A DNA stretch of 64,000 bases from Akkermansia muciniphila (lineage in GTDB: Bacteria > Pseudomonadota > Gammaproteobacteria > Burkholderiales > Burkholderiaceae_C): contig CALQKH020000009.1 of NCBI GenBank assembly GCA_943331105.2, forward strand, positions 62,001-126,000, read 5' to 3'. The translations under genes and the position numbers were made by a program. A model generated the notes under the pieces. That model worked only from the letters and a program-made list of their open reading frames with translations, did not search any database and was not told where the DNA came from. Positions 44,111 through 53,207 of the stretch are shown here, in pieces; within the stretch, counting starts at the first letter, position 1; each line of letters begins with the position of its first letter.

Positions 44111-47100
44111 ATGTTTGTGCCGCATCCACCCGTTTTGTCTCCCGTAGAACCCCGTCTGCAGCGCTGGCTGACCAGACTGGTTCGACTGTTTTTATGGGGC
44201 TTACTGGTCACAGGTCTGGTGCTGGGCATGACCTGGGCTGGCTTGCATTTTTGGATTGTGCCGCGAATCGACGAATTCCGCCCCGCCATGGAACGGCTTG
44301 CCCGTCAATCTTTGGGTATACCCGTTCGGATTGGCTCTGTCACCGCGCAAAGCACGGGTTGGGTGCCATCCTTTGAGCTGCGTGATATCGAATTGCTCGA
44401 CAGCGTCAACCGTCCTGCACTGCTTTTGCCCAAAGTCATCGTGGCCCTGAGTTTGCGCTCTGCACTGCTTTTGAAGCTGGACCAACTGGTGTTGGATGCC
44501 CCCGAATTGGACGTTCGGAGAACGGCCGATGGGCTTTGGCAGTTGGGTGGAATAACTTTAGGACACCCGGGGGAAATCGACTCGGCCGCTGCAAATTGGC
44601 TGTTTTCTCAACGCGAAGTTATTGTGCGATCAGGGGTGGTGCGCTGGCATGTGGGCGGTGTCTCAGACCCCCTTGACGCCACAACAGCACCTGCCGTTTT
44701 GAAAGAGATGGATCTGGTCATCCGCAACTCGTCGCGAACGCACAGCTTGCGCGTGGACGCAACGCCACCAACCGCCTGGGGGGAGCGTTTTGTCCTGATG
44801 GGTCAATTCAAACGCAAAGTTTTGTCAACAGACGCTGGCCGATTTGCCGATTGGTCGGGACAAACCTATGCTTTTTTTCCAAAAATCGATTTGGCCCCCA
44901 TTCGCACAGCGGTTGAAGCGGATGGGACCGGCAATCTGGGCCAATTGCAGGGCCAGGGCACTTTGAGGTTATGGGCAGACGTGGACAAAGGGCAATGGCA
45001 AAGTGCCATGGCCGATGTCAGCTTGGTGGGTCTGAAAGCTCGGCTGAGTGAACAGGGCTTGCCTTTGGCTTTTGAACGCCTGTCTGGACGTTTGGGCGTG
45101 CAGGTTCACAAAGAGGGCTTTTTGGCCAGCACACAAGGCCTGTCCTTCGTCAACGAGGAAGGCCTGCAATGGCCTGGTGGCAATGTCTCGCTGGACTACA
45201 CCCAAGCTCAGGGCTCGCGCCCGGCACGAGGTGTTTTACAGGCCGATCAACTGGATTTGCACGCGCTGCGTGAACTGGCCTTGCGCCTGCCACAGGCCTC
45301 GGCCATTCACCCGGCTTTTCAAGCGCGCGAACTTTCAGGCTTGGTCACCCACCTTCACCTGCGTTGGCAAGGTCAATGGCCGCAGCCCGAAACCTACGAG
45401 GCCAAAGCCAGCATTCAAGGGCTACGCTGGCAGCCCGATGCACGGGGCTTGGCCACCACGCCCACCACGCAGTGGGGCAAATGGCCGGGGGTGCGCGGCG
45501 CCGATGTGAATTTGGAGGTTGGCCACGATGGCGGGCAACTGGATGTGCGCATGGGCCAAAACAGCGCCATTTGGTTGCCAGGCGTGCTGCTGCCCGCTGA
45601 AGTGCCCCTGCAAAATCTGCAAGCCAATGCGCGCTGGGTGCGCCTGTCTCGCCCAGAAGGCGACGCTTGGGAAGTGCCCGCATGGACACTAAAAATGGCC
45701 AACACCGACCTCCAAGGCGAATGGCGCGGCCAATGGAAAAGCACTCCCGATGGACCGGGCGCATTGACGCTGGACGGGAAATTGAACACCTTGAACGCCG
45801 CAACGGCGCATCGGTATTTGCCCCTTGTTCTGCCCGTTTCTGTTCGTGAATACCTGCGAGACGCCTTGGTCAAAGGCACTTATTCGGACGTCAACGTCAA
45901 GATCAAAGGCGATTTGGCCAAAATCCCATTCACCAACCCTCAAGACGGTGAATTTCGCTTTTCGGGACGCGTCCAAGACGTCCTGCTCGACATGGTGCCC
46001 CCCGCCCTGTTGCCCGCAGGCGGCGCACCATGGCCGCGCCTGAGCGGCTTGCAAGGTCGGCTTTCATTTGACCGTGCGGGCATGCGCCTGAGCGAGGCCA
46101 GTGCACGCGCCGGCGAGGGGAATCAGGCCATCGTGCTGACCGCCCCGCTGGTTGAAATCGCAGACATGACCCAGCAACCCTTGCTGAAAGTGCAAGCCGA
46201 AAGTCAAGCCAAGGCGCCCCAGTTGTTGGAGTTGATTCGAAAATCGGCCTTGAACGACTTGTTGTCTGGCGTGCTGAATGATGCCCAAGCGCGTGGCGAC
46301 ACGCAAACACGGTTTGAATTGCGTTTGCCATTGCAAAATCTGAAACAAACTCAGGTGCAAGGGTCTGTGGCCCTCAAGAACGTGGATTTGCGCATGCAAG
46401 CCGAAACGCCTTGGCTTGACAACATACAAGGCCAATTGCATTTTCATGAGTCAGGCTTTGAACTGCGCCAATTGCAAGCCCAGCTTTGGGGCGGGCCGCT
46501 GTCATTGGAAGGTGGCATGCGCCCTTCAAGAAGCAGCCCCGCCTCCCCATCGCTCATCGAGTTTCAAGCCCGTGGCCGCGTCAATGCCGAGGGCTTGAGA
46601 GCAGCCCACGAGTTTTACCCTTTGGACTGGCTGGCGCAGCATGCCCAAGGCAGCACCAGTTACACCGCCCAACTGGCTTGGCGAGATGGAAAGCCTGATT
46701 TGTCCGTCAACAGCAACCTGGAGGGCATGGCTGTTCAACTGCCCGCGCCGCTGGGCAAATCTGCGGCCAGCACCCGGCCACTGAACATTGTTTTGCGCTC
46801 ACAACAGGAAAAGTCCGGGCCGCATGACCACATTCAAGTCACTTTGGCCGACACGGTGCGTCTGGCCTACCTGCGCAACTTGACGGGCAAAGTGCCTCAG
46901 GTGGTACGCGGTGTTTGGGGTGTGGGTATCCCTGCCCAACAAATGCCGACATGGCCTGATTCAGGCGTCTCCGCCCAACTGGTGGTCGACAAACTGAACG
47001 TCGATGAATGGCTGGCCTTGCTGCCAAGCACGACATCCCCAGCACCAAACAACGCACCCCCTGCATGGCAAAGCTACCTGCCCAACCGCATGGGTCTCAA

Positions 47101-48181
47101 AGCCAACACCCTGACGATGAACGACCGCAGCTTGCACAAAGTAAGCGCCGGTGGCACCCGCGATGGCGCGCAATGGCGCGCCAACATCGAAGCCCAAGAA
47201 ATGTCAGGCCACTTGGGGTTTCAACAGTCGTACACGGGCCAAGCGGGCCTGCTGTTCGCCCGCTTGAGTCGACTGAACCTGCCGCCTTCAGAACTGGCGG
47301 AGGTTGAAGCCTTGCTCGAAGCACCCCCCACCAAACTGCCTGCACTGGACATCGTGGTGGACGCAGTGGAACTGCGCGGCATCCAACTGGGGCGTGTTGA
47401 AATCGAAGCCGTGAACCAAGAGGCCAGCCCCGGCCGTCAATCGGCTGGGCCTGAATGGCAGCTGAAGAAGTTCAATGTGCTGCTGCCGGAAGCACAGCTC
47501 AAAGGCACTGGGCGGTGGTTGCCAACTCGTGACGCCCAAGCGAAGCGTAAAACCGAAATGAATTTCGTCCTGGACATTCAAGATGCTGGTGCCTTGCTCA
47601 GCCGCTTGGGCACGCCCAATGCTTTAAAAGGTGGCGTGGGCCAACTGGCGGGCGCCGTCAATTGGCAAGGCTCCCCTTTGGCACTGGACTACCCGAGCAT
47701 GAATGGTCAGTTCGAAGTCCGCATGGGTCGCGGTCAGTTTCTCAAGGCCGATGCGGGTGTCGCCAAATTGCTGGGTGTTTTAAGCCTGCAGGCCTTGCCC
47801 AGACGCTTGTTGCTGGATTTCAGGGACGTGTTTGCCGAGGGTTTTGCTTTTGACTCTGTGCGCGGCGATGTGGGCATCACCCAAGGCACGGCTCACACCA
47901 ACAATTTGCAAATCAAAGGCGTCAACGCCTTGGTCTTGCTGGACGGACAAGCCAACATCGCGCAAGAGACGCAAAAGCTCCGCGCCCAAATCTTGCCCAC
48001 TGTTGACACCAACACCACCTCTTTGCTGGCAGGTCTTGCATTGAACCCTGCCGTGGGACTGACCGCTTTTGTCGCGCAATGGCTTTTGAAAAACCCGTTG
48101 TCACGGGCTTCAAGTCAAGAGTTCATCATCGATGGGAGCTGGGGCAATCCCCGCGTCACCCGGATAGACAACCGCCCATGA
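44111..48181 (+). CDS. yhdP: YhdP-family AsmA-like envelope protein
   Basis: A 1356-residue inner-membrane-anchored protein of the AsmA-like group that, in E. coli, moves phospholipid to the outer membrane as a long periplasmic groove. A single N-terminal helix (about 20-42, LVRLFLWGLLVTGLVLGMTW) is followed by an all-beta periplasmic body with DUF3971 and an AsmA-like C-terminal region. The conserved closing part reads GQFEVRMGRGQFLKADAGVAKLLGVLSLQALPRRL and ends with KNPLSRASSQEFIIDGSW. It is divergent from glnE (24-bp gap). Its last codons overlap the following sensor kinase gene (ATGA). Confidence 0.93.
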   Translation: MFVPHPPVLSPVEPRLQRWLTRLVRLFLWGLLVTGLVLGMTWAGLHFWIVPRIDEFRPAMERLARQSLGIPVRIGSVTAQSTGWVPSFELRDIELLDSVNRPALLLPKVIVALSLRSALLLKLDQLVLDAPELDVRRTADGLWQLGGITLGHPGEIDSAAANWLFSQREVIVRSGVVRWHVGGVSDPLDATTAPAVLKEMDLVIRNSSRTHSLRVDATPPTAWGERFVLMGQFKRKVLSTDAGRFADWSGQTYAFFPKIDLAPIRTAVEADGTGNLGQLQGQGTLRLWADVDKGQWQSAMADVSLVGLKARLSEQGLPLAFERLSGRLGVQVHKEGFLASTQGLSFVNEEGLQWPGGNVSLDYTQAQGSRPARGVLQADQLDLHALRELALRLPQASAIHPAFQARELSGLVTHLHLRWQGQWPQPETYEAKASIQGLRWQPDARGLATTPTTQWGKWPGVRGADVNLEVGHDGGQLDVRMGQNSAIWLPGVLLPAEVPLQNLQANARWVRLSRPEGDAWEVPAWTLKMANTDLQGEWRGQWKSTPDGPGALTLDGKLNTLNAATAHRYLPLVLPVSVREYLRDALVKGTYSDVNVKIKGDLAKIPFTNPQDGEFRFSGRVQDVLLDMVPPALLPAGGAPWPRLSGLQGRLSFDRAGMRLSEASARAGEGNQAIVLTAPLVEIADMTQQPLLKVQAESQAKAPQLLELIRKSALNDLLSGVLNDAQARGDTQTRFELRLPLQNLKQTQVQGSVALKNVDLRMQAETPWLDNIQGQLHFHESGFELRQLQAQLWGGPLSLEGGMRPSRSSPASPSLIEFQARGRVNAEGLRAAHEFYPLDWLAQHAQGSTSYTAQLAWRDGKPDLSVNSNLEGMAVQLPAPLGKSAASTRPLNIVLRSQQEKSGPHDHIQVTLADTVRLAYLRNLTGKVPQVVRGVWGVGIPAQQMPTWPDSGVSAQLVVDKLNVDEWLALLPSTTSPAPNNAPPAWQSYLPNRMGLKANTLTMNDRSLHKVSAGGTRDGAQWRANIEAQEMSGHLGFQQSYTGQAGLLFARLSRLNLPPSELAEVEALLEAPPTKLPALDIVVDAVELRGIQLGRVEIEAVNQEASPGRQSAGPEWQLKKFNVLLPEAQLKGTGRWLPTRDAQAKRKTEMNFVLDIQDAGALLSRLGTPNALKGGVGQLAGAVNWQGSPLALDYPSMNGQFEVRMGRGQFLKADAGVAKLLGVLSLQALPRRLLLDFRDVFAEGFAFDSVRGDVGITQGTAHTNNLQIKGVNALVLLDGQANIAQETQKLRAQILPTVDTNTTSLLAGLALNPAVGLTAFVAQWLLKNPLSRASSQEFIIDGSWGNPRVTRIDNRP

Positions 48182-50265
48182 CTGCCAACACACGGGTCCA
48201 TTTGGCGCCTTCTCAATTCGGGCGAATCACTTCTTGGTGGCACGCCTTTGAAGAAGCCTTGCCCGGGGGACGCGGACGGCGCACACTGTGGTTGGCCTTG
48301 ATCGCTTTGGTGATGGGGGTTTTGATCACTTTGGTCTGGTTGGCAGGACGTTACGAAGCCAGTCAACTGCAATCCGAACTGGAAAGCGACACCACAGAGG
48401 CTGTGAGTGATTTGCGGCGTCAACTGGCACGCCAAACCCAAAGCCTTCTAGGCTTGCAATCCAACACGCCCATTGAAACATTCTGGAACACCGAAGCCCA
48501 AGCGCTTTTGCGTGAACACCGGGAGTGGCTGCGCATTGAATCGCGTGATCCCGAACTGAACCTGAAAAACCAGGTCGACACGCCCTTGCGCAAACCGATT
48601 TTCAAACGCGTTTCGCGCACAGACTCGCTCAATGAAACTGTGCAAGCGTGTGCAAAAGCACGTCGCAGCAATGGTCCCAGCTATTCCAGCTCTTACTTTT
48701 TGCCTCAGAACGATGGCTTGGGTTTTGAAGTCATGGAAATGTGTTTGCCCCAAACACAAGATGGTGTGTTGATCGGCTTCACCATCGTGACCTACGGTTT
48801 GCAAGAGATGCTCAATGAACTCTTGGGCGACAGTTTCGGCCGCCGCAACGAAATCTCATTCACCGAACCCGATGGCACCCGACTGGCCATTGCGGGCAGT
48901 CAAAGTCGAGGGCTGCGGGTCTTCACCTCACAACAATTGCTGAATCTGCCTGGCAACACCTTGGTGCTGCGGATGGACGGACGGCGCGGCGAGGCCAATA
49001 TTTTTCCAAATGTCTTGACCGCATTGGTCACCGCCATGTCCATCGCCTTGGTGACGGTGATGGTGCTGTTGGTCAAAGACTCCCGTCGGCGCTTGAAGGC
49101 AGAGCGCGACTTGGCAGAGGCCTTGGCCTTTCGCAAAGCCATGGAAGACTCGCTGGTGACCGGTCTTCGGGCGCGTGACCTAGAAGGGCGCATCACCTAT
49201 GTGAACCCCGCCTTTTGCCAGATGGTGGGCTTTGAGGCAGAGACTCTGAATGGACGCAATGCGCCCATGCCGTATTGGCCACCCGAGATGGTCGACGAAT
49301 ACCGGCAACGCCAAGCCATCCGTTTGGCGGGCAACGTGCCACCACGCGAGGGGTTTGAATCGGTCTTCATGCGCCAAGACGGCACACGGTTTCCGGTGCT
49401 CATCATTGAGGCGCCATTGATCAGCGTGCAAGGCGAGCAAACCGGCTGGATGGGCGCCGTGATTGACATCAGCGAACAACGCCGCATCGAAGAAGTCTCT
49501 CGCGCCAGCCAGGAGCGCCTTCAGGCCACGGCCCGTTTGGCCACGGTGGGCGAAATGGCGTCTTTGCTGAGTCATGAACTGAACCAACCCTTGGCCGCCA
49601 TCGCCAGCTATGCCAATGGCTCTTTGAACCTGCTGCAAAACCCATCGGCCGTGCCGCAAACCCTGGACGATGTGCACATGGCGCTGCGCCGAATCGCCGA
49701 GCAGGCCGATCGTGCGGGGCGGGTCATCAACAGCGTGCACGATTTTGTCCGCCGCCGCGATCAAGACCGTGAGCCCTTGCCACCCAAAGCCTTGTTTGAC
49801 GCGGTATCGCCATTGGTCCAACTGCAAGCGCGCAAACTGCGGGTCACGGTTCAAACCCAAATCGACCCTCAATTGCCAGACGTGATGTGCGACCGCACCA
49901 TGGTTGAACAGGTTTTATTGAACCTGGCACGCAACGGCATGCAAGCCATGGACAAACCCGACTGCACAGACCGAAGACTGCTGCTCAAGGCACGCCGAGC
50001 GGCCTCCAACGCCGAACAAGCCTGGGTGGAGTTTTCAGTGACCGATGTGGGCGAAGGCATCAGCGAAACCGTGGCCAGCCAGTTGTTCACACCCTTCTTC
50101 ACCACCAAAGAAGAAGGCATGGGCTTGGGTCTGAGTCTGTGCCGGACGGTGGTGGAGCAGCACGGTGGCCATTTGGAGTTTGCGGCGATGGAGCCCAGAG
50201 GGACTGTTTTCCGTTTCACCTTGCCTGTCAAGACCGCCTTGCTTTTGGATAAGATCCCCGCATGA
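48178..50265 (+). CDS. PAS-domain sensor histidine kinase (FixL/DctS type)
   Basis: A 695-residue membrane sensor. Two membrane helices (about 38-58 and 287-307) enclose a periplasmic domain of about 230 residues. A PAS domain (about 325-445) includes GRITYVNPAFCQMVGFEAETL. The HisKA helix has the phosphoacceptor His466 in LLSHELNQPLAAIASYANG, the pattern of the FixL/DctS group. The HATPase domain shows N (LLNLARNGMQAM), G1 (VTDVGEGIS) and G2 (GMGLGLSLCRTVVEQHGG). The ATG at 48178 overlaps the yhdP stop; the frame is open further upstream within yhdP. The ligand is unknown; DctS relatives sense C4-dicarboxylates. Confidence 0.92.
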   Translation: MTANTRVHLAPSQFGRITSWWHAFEEALPGGRGRRTLWLALIALVMGVLITLVWLAGRYEASQLQSELESDTTEAVSDLRRQLARQTQSLLGLQSNTPIETFWNTEAQALLREHREWLRIESRDPELNLKNQVDTPLRKPIFKRVSRTDSLNETVQACAKARRSNGPSYSSSYFLPQNDGLGFEVMEMCLPQTQDGVLIGFTIVTYGLQEMLNELLGDSFGRRNEISFTEPDGTRLAIAGSQSRGLRVFTSQQLLNLPGNTLVLRMDGRRGEANIFPNVLTALVTAMSIALVTVMVLLVKDSRRRLKAERDLAEALAFRKAMEDSLVTGLRARDLEGRITYVNPAFCQMVGFEAETLNGRNAPMPYWPPEMVDEYRQRQAIRLAGNVPPREGFESVFMRQDGTRFPVLIIEAPLISVQGEQTGWMGAVIDISEQRRIEEVSRASQERLQATARLATVGEMASLLSHELNQPLAAIASYANGSLNLLQNPSAVPQTLDDVHMALRRIAEQADRAGRVINSVHDFVRRRDQDREPLPPKALFDAVSPLVQLQARKLRVTVQTQIDPQLPDVMCDRTMVEQVLLNLARNGMQAMDKPDCTDRRLLLKARRAASNAEQAWVEFSVTDVGEGISETVASQLFTPFFTTKEEGMGLGLSLCRTVVEQHGGHLEFAAMEPRGTVFRFTLPVKTALLLDKIPA

Positions 50266-50927
50266 ATTTCACCGACACGCCCACCGTTTTCATTGTGGAC
50301 GACGACGCGAGTGTGCGCGAAGGCATGGCTTGGCTGCTGCGCACCCGGCGCTTGCTCAGCGAGTCCTTTGAAAGCGCAGAGTCTTTTTTAAGCATGCTGC
50401 AAAGCAACTTTCAAGACACCGGCAATGGCCCATCCTCTGGACAACACTGGCCTCGCCAAGCGGCATGTGTTTTGCTGGATGTGCGCATGCCCGGCATGAG
50501 TGGCTTGGCCTTGTTTGAGCAACTTCTAAGCAGCGGCATGGCCCAAGCATGGCCTGTGATTTTTTTGACGGGTCATGCCGATGTGCCCACCGCTGTCGAC
50601 AGCGTCAAGCGTGGTGCTTTTGACTTTTGCGAAAAGCCGTTTTCAGACAACGCTCTGGTTGACCGTATCGAACAAGCACTTCATTTGTCACAAGAGCGTT
50701 TAACGGCCCGAAAAGAGCAGCAACGTCTGCAATCGCGCTTGCTGGAACTGACCGAACGTGAGCGGGATGTGATGCAACTGGTGATCGAGGGTCTGCCCAA
50801 CAAACTCATTGCCGACCAACTCGACATCAGTGTGCGCACGGTGGAAGTTCACCGCGCCCGTGTCTTTGACAAGATGGAGGTCAAATCGGCGGTAGAGCTG
50901 GCCAACTTGATGCGGAGCCTGTCGTGA
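50262..50927 (+). CDS. FixJ/DctR-type response regulator with LuxR output
   Basis: A 221-residue regulator. The receiver has Asp12-14 (VFIVDDDASV), the phosphoacceptor Asp73 (VLLDVRMPGMSG), Thr in FLTGHADVP and Lys in FCEKPFSDN. The LuxR-type helix-turn-helix (about 155-215, LTERERDVMQLVIEGLPNKLIAD) binds DNA. An insertion of about 20 residues (near 46-66, NFQDTGNGPSSGQHW) sits between helix 2 and strand 3 of the receiver, which is unusual. Start and stop overlap the neighbours by 4 nt on both sides. Confidence 0.93.
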   Translation: MNFTDTPTVFIVDDDASVREGMAWLLRTRRLLSESFESAESFLSMLQSNFQDTGNGPSSGQHWPRQAACVLLDVRMPGMSGLALFEQLLSSGMAQAWPVIFLTGHADVPTAVDSVKRGAFDFCEKPFSDNALVDRIEQALHLSQERLTARKEQQRLQSRLLELTERERDVMQLVIEGLPNKLIADQLDISVRTVEVHRARVFDKMEVKSAVELANLMRSLS

Positions 50928-51454
50928 ACAAGGCTCACGCCCCAGACCCCTTGACGCATCGCCGGCACCTGTTGACAAGCTTGGGGCTGGCTTGGCTGAG
51001 CCTGATCACCGCATGCTATACGGCACCGGTTTCGCGACCTACCGAGCCTGCAGCTCAAACCCCTGCGCCTTACAACAAGGTGCGCAACGACTTGGCTTTG
51101 TTTGCTTTGTCTTTGCTGGACACGCCCTACAAATGGGGCGGTCGTGGCCCCGCCACAGGCTTTGATTGCTCGGGCTTGGTGGCACACATTTACCGCGAAG
51201 GGGGCGGCATTGCCGTCAAAGGGACTTCGGCCGAGCTGGGCCGCAAGTCAAAGCCCATTCACCGCTCGGCACTTTTGCCGGGAGATTTGGTTTTTTTCAA
51301 CACCTTGGGGGCGCGCCACTCGCATGTGGGTGTTTATGTGGGTGGTGGCCGATTTGTTCACGCCAGCAACCCGCGCACGGGCGTGCGGGTAGACCACCTC
51401 AGCAGCCGGTACTATGCGCAACGCTTTGAAGGGGCGCACAGCTTGCTGGAGTGA
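50924..51454 (+). CDS. NlpC/P60-family peptidoglycan endopeptidase lipoprotein
   Basis: A 176-residue putative cell-wall hydrolase that cuts peptide stems. A twin-Arg-containing N-terminus is followed by a lipobox Ile-Thr-Ala-Cys31 (SLITACYT), suggesting an outer-membrane lipoprotein. The catalytic triad of the NlpC/P60 domain is Cys82 (FDCSGLVAHIY), His134 (HSHVGVYVGGG) and His146 (FVHASNP). The GTG start at 50924 overlaps the response-regulator stop (GTGA). It is the fourth gene of a coupled chain from yhdP. Confidence 0.92.
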   Translation: MNKAHAPDPLTHRRHLLTSLGLAWLSLITACYTAPVSRPTEPAAQTPAPYNKVRNDLALFALSLLDTPYKWGGRGPATGFDCSGLVAHIYREGGGIAVKGTSAELGRKSKPIHRSALLPGDLVFFNTLGARHSHVGVYVGGGRFVHASNPRTGVRVDHLSSRYYAQRFEGAHSLLE

Positions 51455-51496
51455 GCTTACGCCATTCACGCTCAGGGTCCTTTCAGGCTTAGGGCC

Positions 51497-51646
51497 TCAA
51501 AGCTTCGGTCCTTCAGAGGGTGGCGTTGGGGCCTCTTTTTCAGCCTCAGGCAATTCACCTTTGTTGCGGCCGGAAAACATGGTCCACCAGACAATACCCA
51601 CCAAAATCACCAAGGCCAGCAAAGCTTCCAACAAAATCAGTCCCAT
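51497..51646 (-). CDS. 49-residue single-pass membrane protein (conserved in Comamonadaceae)
   Basis: A short gene that I found by translating the minus strand. It encodes 49 residues: a hydrophobic helix at 2-23 (LILLEALLALVILVGIVWWT), then a cytosolic-type basic stretch FSGRNKGELPEA and an acidic Pro-rich end. The helix-WWTMFSGR-x-KGELPE layout is one I associate with small hypothetical proteins of this family of bacteria. No function is known. Its ATG (51644-51646 on the minus strand) overlaps the mltA ATG (51645-51647) in a shared CATG, so the genes diverge from the same bases. Confidence 0.7.
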   Translation of the reverse strand: MGLILLEALLALVILVGIVWWTMFSGRNKGELPEAEKEAPTPPSEGPKL

Positions 51647-52826
51647 GCACGCACCCCGTTTTTTGAGTCACCGCCCGCGATGGATCGGCTTGTTTGTGGC
51701 CGCGATTGTAGGCACCCTGAGCGCTTGCTCTGTGGCCCCGGTGCTGCATGCCCCTGAACCTGCAAGTCCATCGGTCCAAGCGCCGGCCCCCGCCGAGATC
51801 GCCAGCACTTTGCCCGCAGCCCCTTTGCCCGCGCCCATCATGCGCGAACAAAGCCGCTGGGTTCCCGTCCCTTGGTCTGAACTGCCAGGGCTGAACACCG
51901 ACGCGATCAACGAGGCTTGGCCCGCTTGGTTGCAAAGCTGCCAACGACCCGGCCCCACTTGGAAAGCCCTGTGCCCCGAGATCGCCCAACTGGCCAACGC
52001 CCCGGTTGAACAGCAACGCCGCTGGATACGCGACAACCTGCAGCCCTACCGCGTAGAGTCGCATGAACAACGTCCATCAGGCTTACTCACGGGCTATTAC
52101 GAACCCGCCTTGGTCGGTTCGCGCAGAGCACAAGGCGATTTCAAAGTGCCCCTGTATGCGCCGCCCGCCCAATTGGGCCAACGCAAGCCTTGGTACACCC
52201 GCCAAGAGATTGACACCTTGCCCGCCGCCCGCGCCGCCCTGCGCGGCAAAGAGCTGTTGTATTTGGCCGACCCGGTGGATGCGATGGTGCTGCACATCCA
52301 AGGCTCGGGCCTCGTGAATGTGACCGAGCCCGATGGAAAAAAACGCTGGGTGCGCATGGCCTACGCCGCCACCAACGACCAGCCCTACATCAGCATTGGC
52401 CGCTGGCTGCTCGACCGCAAGCTCATCACCGACGCGAGCTGGCCCGGCATCAAGGCATGGATCGACCGCAACCCATCACGCGTGAACGAGCTGTTATGGC
52501 AAAACCCGCGTGTGGTGTTCTTCCGCGAAGAAGCCTTGCCCGTGGGCACCACACCGCCCGGCCCCAAAGGTGCACAAGGCGTGCCGCTCACGGCCGAGCG
52601 CTCGATTGCGGTGGACCGCCGCAGCATTCCCTACGGCACCCCCGTGTGGATGAAGTCCACCGGACCCCAAACCCATTTGGACCGCTTGGTGCTGGCCCAA
52701 GACACCGGCACCGCCATCGTGGGCGCGGTGCGGGCCGACTATTACGCGGGCTCTGGCCCAGCAGCGGGTGAATTGGCCGGGCGCCTCAAGCAACCCTTGC
52801 AAATGTGGGCCTTGTGGCCACGCTGA
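51645..52826 (+). CDS. mltA: Membrane-bound lytic murein transglycosylase A
   Basis: A 393-residue lipoprotein that cleaves peptidoglycan glycan strands to 1,6-anhydro ends. The lipobox is Leu-Ser-Ala-Cys28 (VGTLSACSVAP). The MltA domain (about 145-290) has GLLTGYYEPALVGSRRAQGDFKVPLY and KELLYLADPVDAMVLHIQGSG. The C-terminal 3D domain contains the catalytic Asp in LVLAQDTGTAIVGAVRADYYAGSG. An upstream in-frame region to 51414 encodes no signal-like sequence and runs over the antisense 49-residue gene, so I start at 51645. Confidence 0.95.
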   Translation: MHAPRFLSHRPRWIGLFVAAIVGTLSACSVAPVLHAPEPASPSVQAPAPAEIASTLPAAPLPAPIMREQSRWVPVPWSELPGLNTDAINEAWPAWLQSCQRPGPTWKALCPEIAQLANAPVEQQRRWIRDNLQPYRVESHEQRPSGLLTGYYEPALVGSRRAQGDFKVPLYAPPAQLGQRKPWYTRQEIDTLPAARAALRGKELLYLADPVDAMVLHIQGSGLVNVTEPDGKKRWVRMAYAATNDQPYISIGRWLLDRKLITDASWPGIKAWIDRNPSRVNELLWQNPRVVFFREEALPVGTTPPGPKGAQGVPLTAERSIAVDRRSIPYGTPVWMKSTGPQTHLDRLVLAQDTGTAIVGAVRADYYAGSGPAAGELAGRLKQPLQMWALWPR

Positions 52827-52845
52827 ACCGGATGCCTAAAACCGG

Positions 52846-53172
52846 ATGACTTTGACCTGCCGCCCCGGCTGCGCCGCTTGCTGCACCGCGCCATCCATCT
52901 CCTCGCCCATCCCCGGCATGCCCCAAGGCAAACCAACGGGCGTGCCTTGCGTGCAACTGGACGAACAACTGCGCTGCCAAATTTTTGGGCAGCCAGAACG
53001 GCCTGCGGTGTGCGGGCAACTACAGGCCTCGGTGGAGATGTGCGGGGCTGTTGAAGATGGCGGCGTTCACGCCCGGGCTTGGCTGATGCGGCTGGAAGAT
53101 TTGACGCGGCCCAACTCTTGTATGACAAATAAAGTCACCAACAAGTCATCCCCCCACCCCTCTTGCCGCTAA
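52846..53172 (+). CDS. YkgJ-family cysteine-cluster protein
   Basis: A 108-residue cysteine-rich protein. The N-terminal [14 protein letters not shown] gives Cys-x2-Cys-Cys, and further cysteines follow at [22 protein letters not shown] and MCGAVED. The order matches the YkgJ/UPF0153 family, thought to bind zinc or an iron-sulfur cluster. The usual family end is [10 protein letters not shown]; the following 19 residues (from about 90) look like a read-on extension. It is 19 bp after mltA. Function unknown. Confidence 0.82.
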   Translation: MTLTCRPGCAACCTAPSISSPIPGMPQGKPTGVPCVQLDEQLRCQIFGQPERPAVCGQLQASVEMCGAVEDGGVHARAWLMRLEDLTRPNSCMTNKVTNKSSPHPSCR

Positions 53173-53207
53173 GCTGAATCCCTTTTGCTGACCTGCGGAG
53201 CATGGCC

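Noticed and set aside
51414..51644. An N-terminal extension of MltA of 77 residues
   Set aside because: It would bury the lipoprotein signal, has no signal-like sequence and lies antisense to the 49-residue membrane protein.
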